From Cellulomonas sp. JZ18 (lineage in GTDB: Bacteria; Actinomycetota; Actinomycetes; Actinomycetales; Cellulomonadaceae), in NCBI RefSeq assembly GCF_009720485.1, contig NZ_CP045245.1, positions 682,001-746,000 of the forward strand: a stretch of 64,000 bases of DNA, in the 5' to 3' direction. Below, piece after piece: positions 61,904 through 64,000 of this stretch (position 1 is the stretch's first letter; each line of letters begins with the position of its first letter). The notes under the pieces are model-generated. The model was given only the letters and a program-made list of their open reading frames with translations, searched no databases and had not been told where the DNA came from. Made by a program: the position numbers and the translations under genes.

Positions 61904-62893
61904 GTGCCCGTCCACGACCGCCCGCGACGCCGCCCGGCGCCGCTGCTCACGCACCCGCTGACGCGCCGGCTCACGCGCCCGCCGGCCCGGACGCTCGCCC
62001 TGACCCTCGCCGGGGCCGTCGCGGCCAGCGCCCTCGCCGCCCCGGCGTCCGCCGCCGACGGCGCACCCCCGCAGCCCGTCACCACGATGTGGGTCTGGGA
62101 CAACTCGATCCCGCGGGAGGTCGACGCGCGCGGCACCGGGTACGCGCCGGCCGACCCGGCCGTCCTCGCGGCGTGGGTGCGCGAGCGCGGCCTCACGACC
62201 GTGCACCTGTCGGCGCCGTGGGCGGCCGACGTCGGTGTGGTCGACCCCTGGATGACGGCCACGGTCGACGCCTTGAACGCCGAGGGCGTCGACGTGGGTG
62301 TGCTCGGCGGCGACCCGCCGTGGCTCGACGAGCCGCACCTGGCCGTGTGGTGGCTGCAGGCGGCGGTCCACGGCCGGGACGTCGCGCACGTGCAGCTCGA
62401 CGTCGAGCCCTGGACGCTGCCCGGGTGGCGGACCGACCGCGCCGGCATCCTCACGCGCTGGCTGACCATGCTCGACACCGCGAGGGCCGCCCTGCCGGAG
62501 GGGGTCGGGCTCGGCGTCGACATGCCGTACTGGCTGGCGTGGGAGCCGGCGCCGGGCGGCGGCACGGTCGCGCAGGCCGTGCTCGCGCGTGCCGACTCCG
62601 TCGGCATCGTCACGTTCGTCGACCACGCGGCCGGCCGGGACGGCATCCTCGCGCTCTCGGCCGACGCGGTCGCGCAGACCGTCGCCGCGGGTGTGCCGTT
62701 CACGATCGGTGTGGAGACCGACGCCCCGGCGGTCGCCGGCGGTGCCGGGTGGACGTTCGGCGACGACGGCGCCGACGTGCTCGCGGCGCAGGTGCAGGTG
62801 GTCCACGACGCGCTCGTCGCGACCCCCGGCTACCGGGGCGTCGCGGTGCAGCACTACCGCACGTGGCGCGAGCTCGAGGCCGCCACGCCCTGA
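61904..62893 (+). CDS. Secreted hypothetical protein, TIM-barrel glycosidase-like
   Basis: A 329-residue protein. A basic N-tail and signal helix (TLALTLAGAVAASALAAPASA) lead to a domain with VTTMWVWDNSIPREVDARG, HVQLDVEPWTLPGW, GVDMPYWLAWEP and SVGIVTFVDHAAG. The order of strands with conserved Glu and Asp (LDVEPW, VDMPYW) is like a TIM-barrel hydrolase, but I do not recognise a CAZy family. It is encoded just beyond the arabinanase and on the opposite strand. GGAG precedes the GTG by 7 bases. Confidence 0.68.
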   Translation: MPVHDRPRRRPAPLLTHPLTRRLTRPPARTLALTLAGAVAASALAAPASAADGAPPQPVTTMWVWDNSIPREVDARGTGYAPADPAVLAAWVRERGLTTVHLSAPWAADVGVVDPWMTATVDALNAEGVDVGVLGGDPPWLDEPHLAVWWLQAAVHGRDVAHVQLDVEPWTLPGWRTDRAGILTRWLTMLDTARAALPEGVGLGVDMPYWLAWEPAPGGGTVAQAVLARADSVGIVTFVDHAAGRDGILALSADAVAQTVAAGVPFTIGVETDAPAVAGGAGWTFGDDGADVLAAQVQVVHDALVATPGYRGVAVQHYRTWRELEAATP

Positions 62894-63024
62894 CCCGCGC
62901 GCACGCACCCGGCCGGCCGACCGCCCGCCCTGCCGCCCCGTCGACCGCCGGTCGTCCCGCGCGTCCCCGTCTCCGCGCCGGCGCGTCGCCCGTGGGCCCC
63001 GCCGGGGAGGCACCGCCCCGCTGC

Positions 63025-63030
63025 TAGGTT
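63025..63030 (+). promoter_or_regulatory. Candidate leaderless -10 TAGGTT of a small membrane protein gene
   Basis: TAGGTT is 9 bases before the ATG, slightly longer than at the other leaderless starts. Confidence 0.4.
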
Positions 63031-63039
63031 CGCGCCGTC

Positions 63040-63431
63040 ATGGAGACCGACCAGCTCGCGCTGACGCTGGCGGCGACCCTCGCGTTCGTCGCCCTCGCGG
63101 TCGTCGGCGTGCGCGCCGCGGTCCGGGCCCGTCCGCTGCGACGCGCGGTGCGCGGCGTGGCCGGCGCGGTCCTCGTCGTCGCCGTCGCGACGTGCTGGGT
63201 GTGGACCTGGGCGCCGCTGACGAACCCGTCGACCGGCCGCACGTGCATCGAGGAGCCGGTCGTCGGCATGTCCGAGGCGTCCCAGCTCGCGACGCCGGAG
63301 TGCGTCGCGGCCAACCGGCGGACGGTCGCGTCGTGGCTGGCGGGGCGGCGCTGGTGACGCTCGGCGGCACCCTCGCGCTGCGGGCCGCGGCCGACCGGGC
63401 GCGCCGCCGCGCCGAGGTCGTCGAGGCCTGA
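63040..63431 (+). CDS. Small membrane protein, frameshift as sequenced
   Basis: About 130 residues once one G is added in the run 63342-63345. Without that the frame stops at RRW after 105 residues. There is one membrane helix at residues 7-27, a second at 37-57 (VRGVAGAVLVVAVATCWVW), a soluble loop with two Cys, and a third helix after the shift (LVTLGGTLALRAAADRARRRAE). I do not recognise it. Confidence 0.6.
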
Positions 63432-63483
63432 CCGCGGCGTCCGCGCGGCGACCGGCGGCCGGACCGCCCGTGCGGTCCGCGGC

Positions 63484-64000
63484 TCACAGACGCGGGTCGA
63501 CGGGCTCCGACTCCAGGGCCAGCACCGCGAAGACCGCCTCGTGCACGCGCCACAGCGGCTCGTCCGCGACGAGTCGGTGCAGCGCCTCGATCCCCAGCGC
63601 GTACTCGCGCAGCGCGAGCGCACGCTTGCGGCCGAGGTTGCGCGCACGCAGCCGCTCCAGGTTCGCGGGCTCGGTGTAGTGCGGGCCGTAGATGATCCGC
63701 AGGTACTCCCGTCCCCGGACCTTGATGCCCGGCTGCACCAGCCCGCGCCGCCCGCGCACGAGGTTCGCGAGCGGCTTGACGACCATGCCCTCGCCCCCGC
63801 CGTCCGTCAGGTCCGTCCACCACGTCACGCCCGCCGCGACGGCGTCCGCGTCGTCGAGGTCGACCACGAGCCGCCGCGTCTCCAGCAGGACCCCGCGGGC
63901 GTCGGCCGCGACGAGCGCGTCCGCGGCCGCGAGGTGCCACGTGTGCGGACGCTCCTCGTACGTCGCGCCGCCCGTGCGCCCGCCGGCCGCGAGCACCTGG
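63484..64000 (-). CDS. Polynucleotide kinase-phosphatase, Pnkp-type RNA repair enzyme (partial, C-terminus)
   Basis: The last 172 residues of a longer protein; its start is beyond the right edge. They match the ligase (adenylyltransferase) domain of bacterial Pnkp: GGEGMVVKPLANLV holds nucleotidyltransferase motif IV, and KVRGREYLRIIYG motif V with its Lys. The end ALREYALGIEALHRLV...ALESEPVDPRL is also typical. Pnkp with Hen1 repairs and methylates broken RNA ends. The Hen1 partner, if any, is outside the window. Confidence 0.85.
   Translation of the reverse strand, partial: QVLAAGGRTGGATYEERPHTWHLAAADALVAADARGVLLETRRLVVDLDDADAVAAGVTWWTDLTDGGGEGMVVKPLANLVRGRRGLVQPGIKVRGREYLRIIYGPHYTEPANLERLRARNLGRKRALALREYALGIEALHRLVADEPLWRVHEAVFAVLALESEPVDPRL

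Noticed and set aside
12151..63431. Programmed ribosomal frameshifting as an explanation for the ten shifts
   Set aside because: There is no slippery heptamer with a consistent downstream structure, and the shifts affect unrelated genes at any homopolymer, so sequence error is simpler.
1..64000. Transposases, integrases, rRNA operons
   Set aside because: None were found; no IS termini or transposase motifs are apparent around the accessory island.

Overview
The window is very GC-rich actinobacterial chromosome, most likely from a Cellulomonas or close relative. The reasons are two secreted cellulases with N-terminal CBM2 modules and Pro/Thr linkers (GH5 and GH6), a secreted chymotrypsin-like protease that resembles Cellulomonas cellulomonadin, arabinan and laminarin hydrolases with ricin-type lectin modules, a six-gene C50 carotenoid operon, BldC, and many genes started from leaderless promoters.

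Layout. 1-2631: peptide-type ABC importer (two permeases and a lipoprotein receptor). 2970-5914: hydrolase, methionine aminopeptidase divergent from a small XRE regulator, and a pyridoxine kinase. 6014-9918: a degraded accessory island, all on the minus strand and visibly richer in A/T, with two near-identical partial HINT modules, remnants of polymorphic-toxin C-termini and several small immunity-like genes. 10291-13343: a lipoprotein, a wall-anchored surface protein and an AlkZ-like protein. 13570-24412: GH5 cellulase, purL, a DUF4142 surface protein with a class F sortase, an RNB nuclease, a VanY-type carboxypeptidase, rsgA and a GH6 cellulase. 24501-28180: small proteins, then purF-purM. 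28744-32136: DUF3073 protein, bldC, a DUF3618/holin-like pair and a Glu-Asp-Phe tRNA operon. 32276-36968: metallopeptidase, secreted protease, LysR regulator divergent from an LLM oxidoreductase, and galE. 37128-42621: crtE-crtB-crtI-crtYe-crtYf-crtEb. 42626-55447: surE, a PfkB kinase, a YceI protein, a GH16 laminarinase, rtcB, an orphan NAGGN-type amidotransferase, a ZIP transporter and a MOSC protein. 55548-62893: GH3 and two convergent GH43 enzymes behind palindromes of LacI type, and a secreted hypothetical protein. The right edge cuts into a Pnkp-type RNA repair gene.

How the genes work together. GH5, GH6, GH16, GH3 and the two GH43 enzymes form a plant, fungal and bacterial wall-degrading secretome. 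Candidate LacI-family operators lie upstream of several of them. purL, purF and purM supply three steps of de novo purine synthesis. The carotenoid genes overlap by 4-8 bases at most junctions and should be co-translated. Sortase F, the DUF4142 protein and the LSATG-bearing protein suggest surface anchoring. RtcB and Pnkp give two RNA-repair ligases.

Two features cut across the window. At least twelve genes start 6-9 bases after a TANNNT -10 hexamer and have no Shine-Dalgarno sequence, so they look leaderless. Ten otherwise intact genes carry one-base frameshifts in runs of C or G. This looks like sequencing or assembly error rather than real gene decay, and the frameshifted genes are reported here across the shift.
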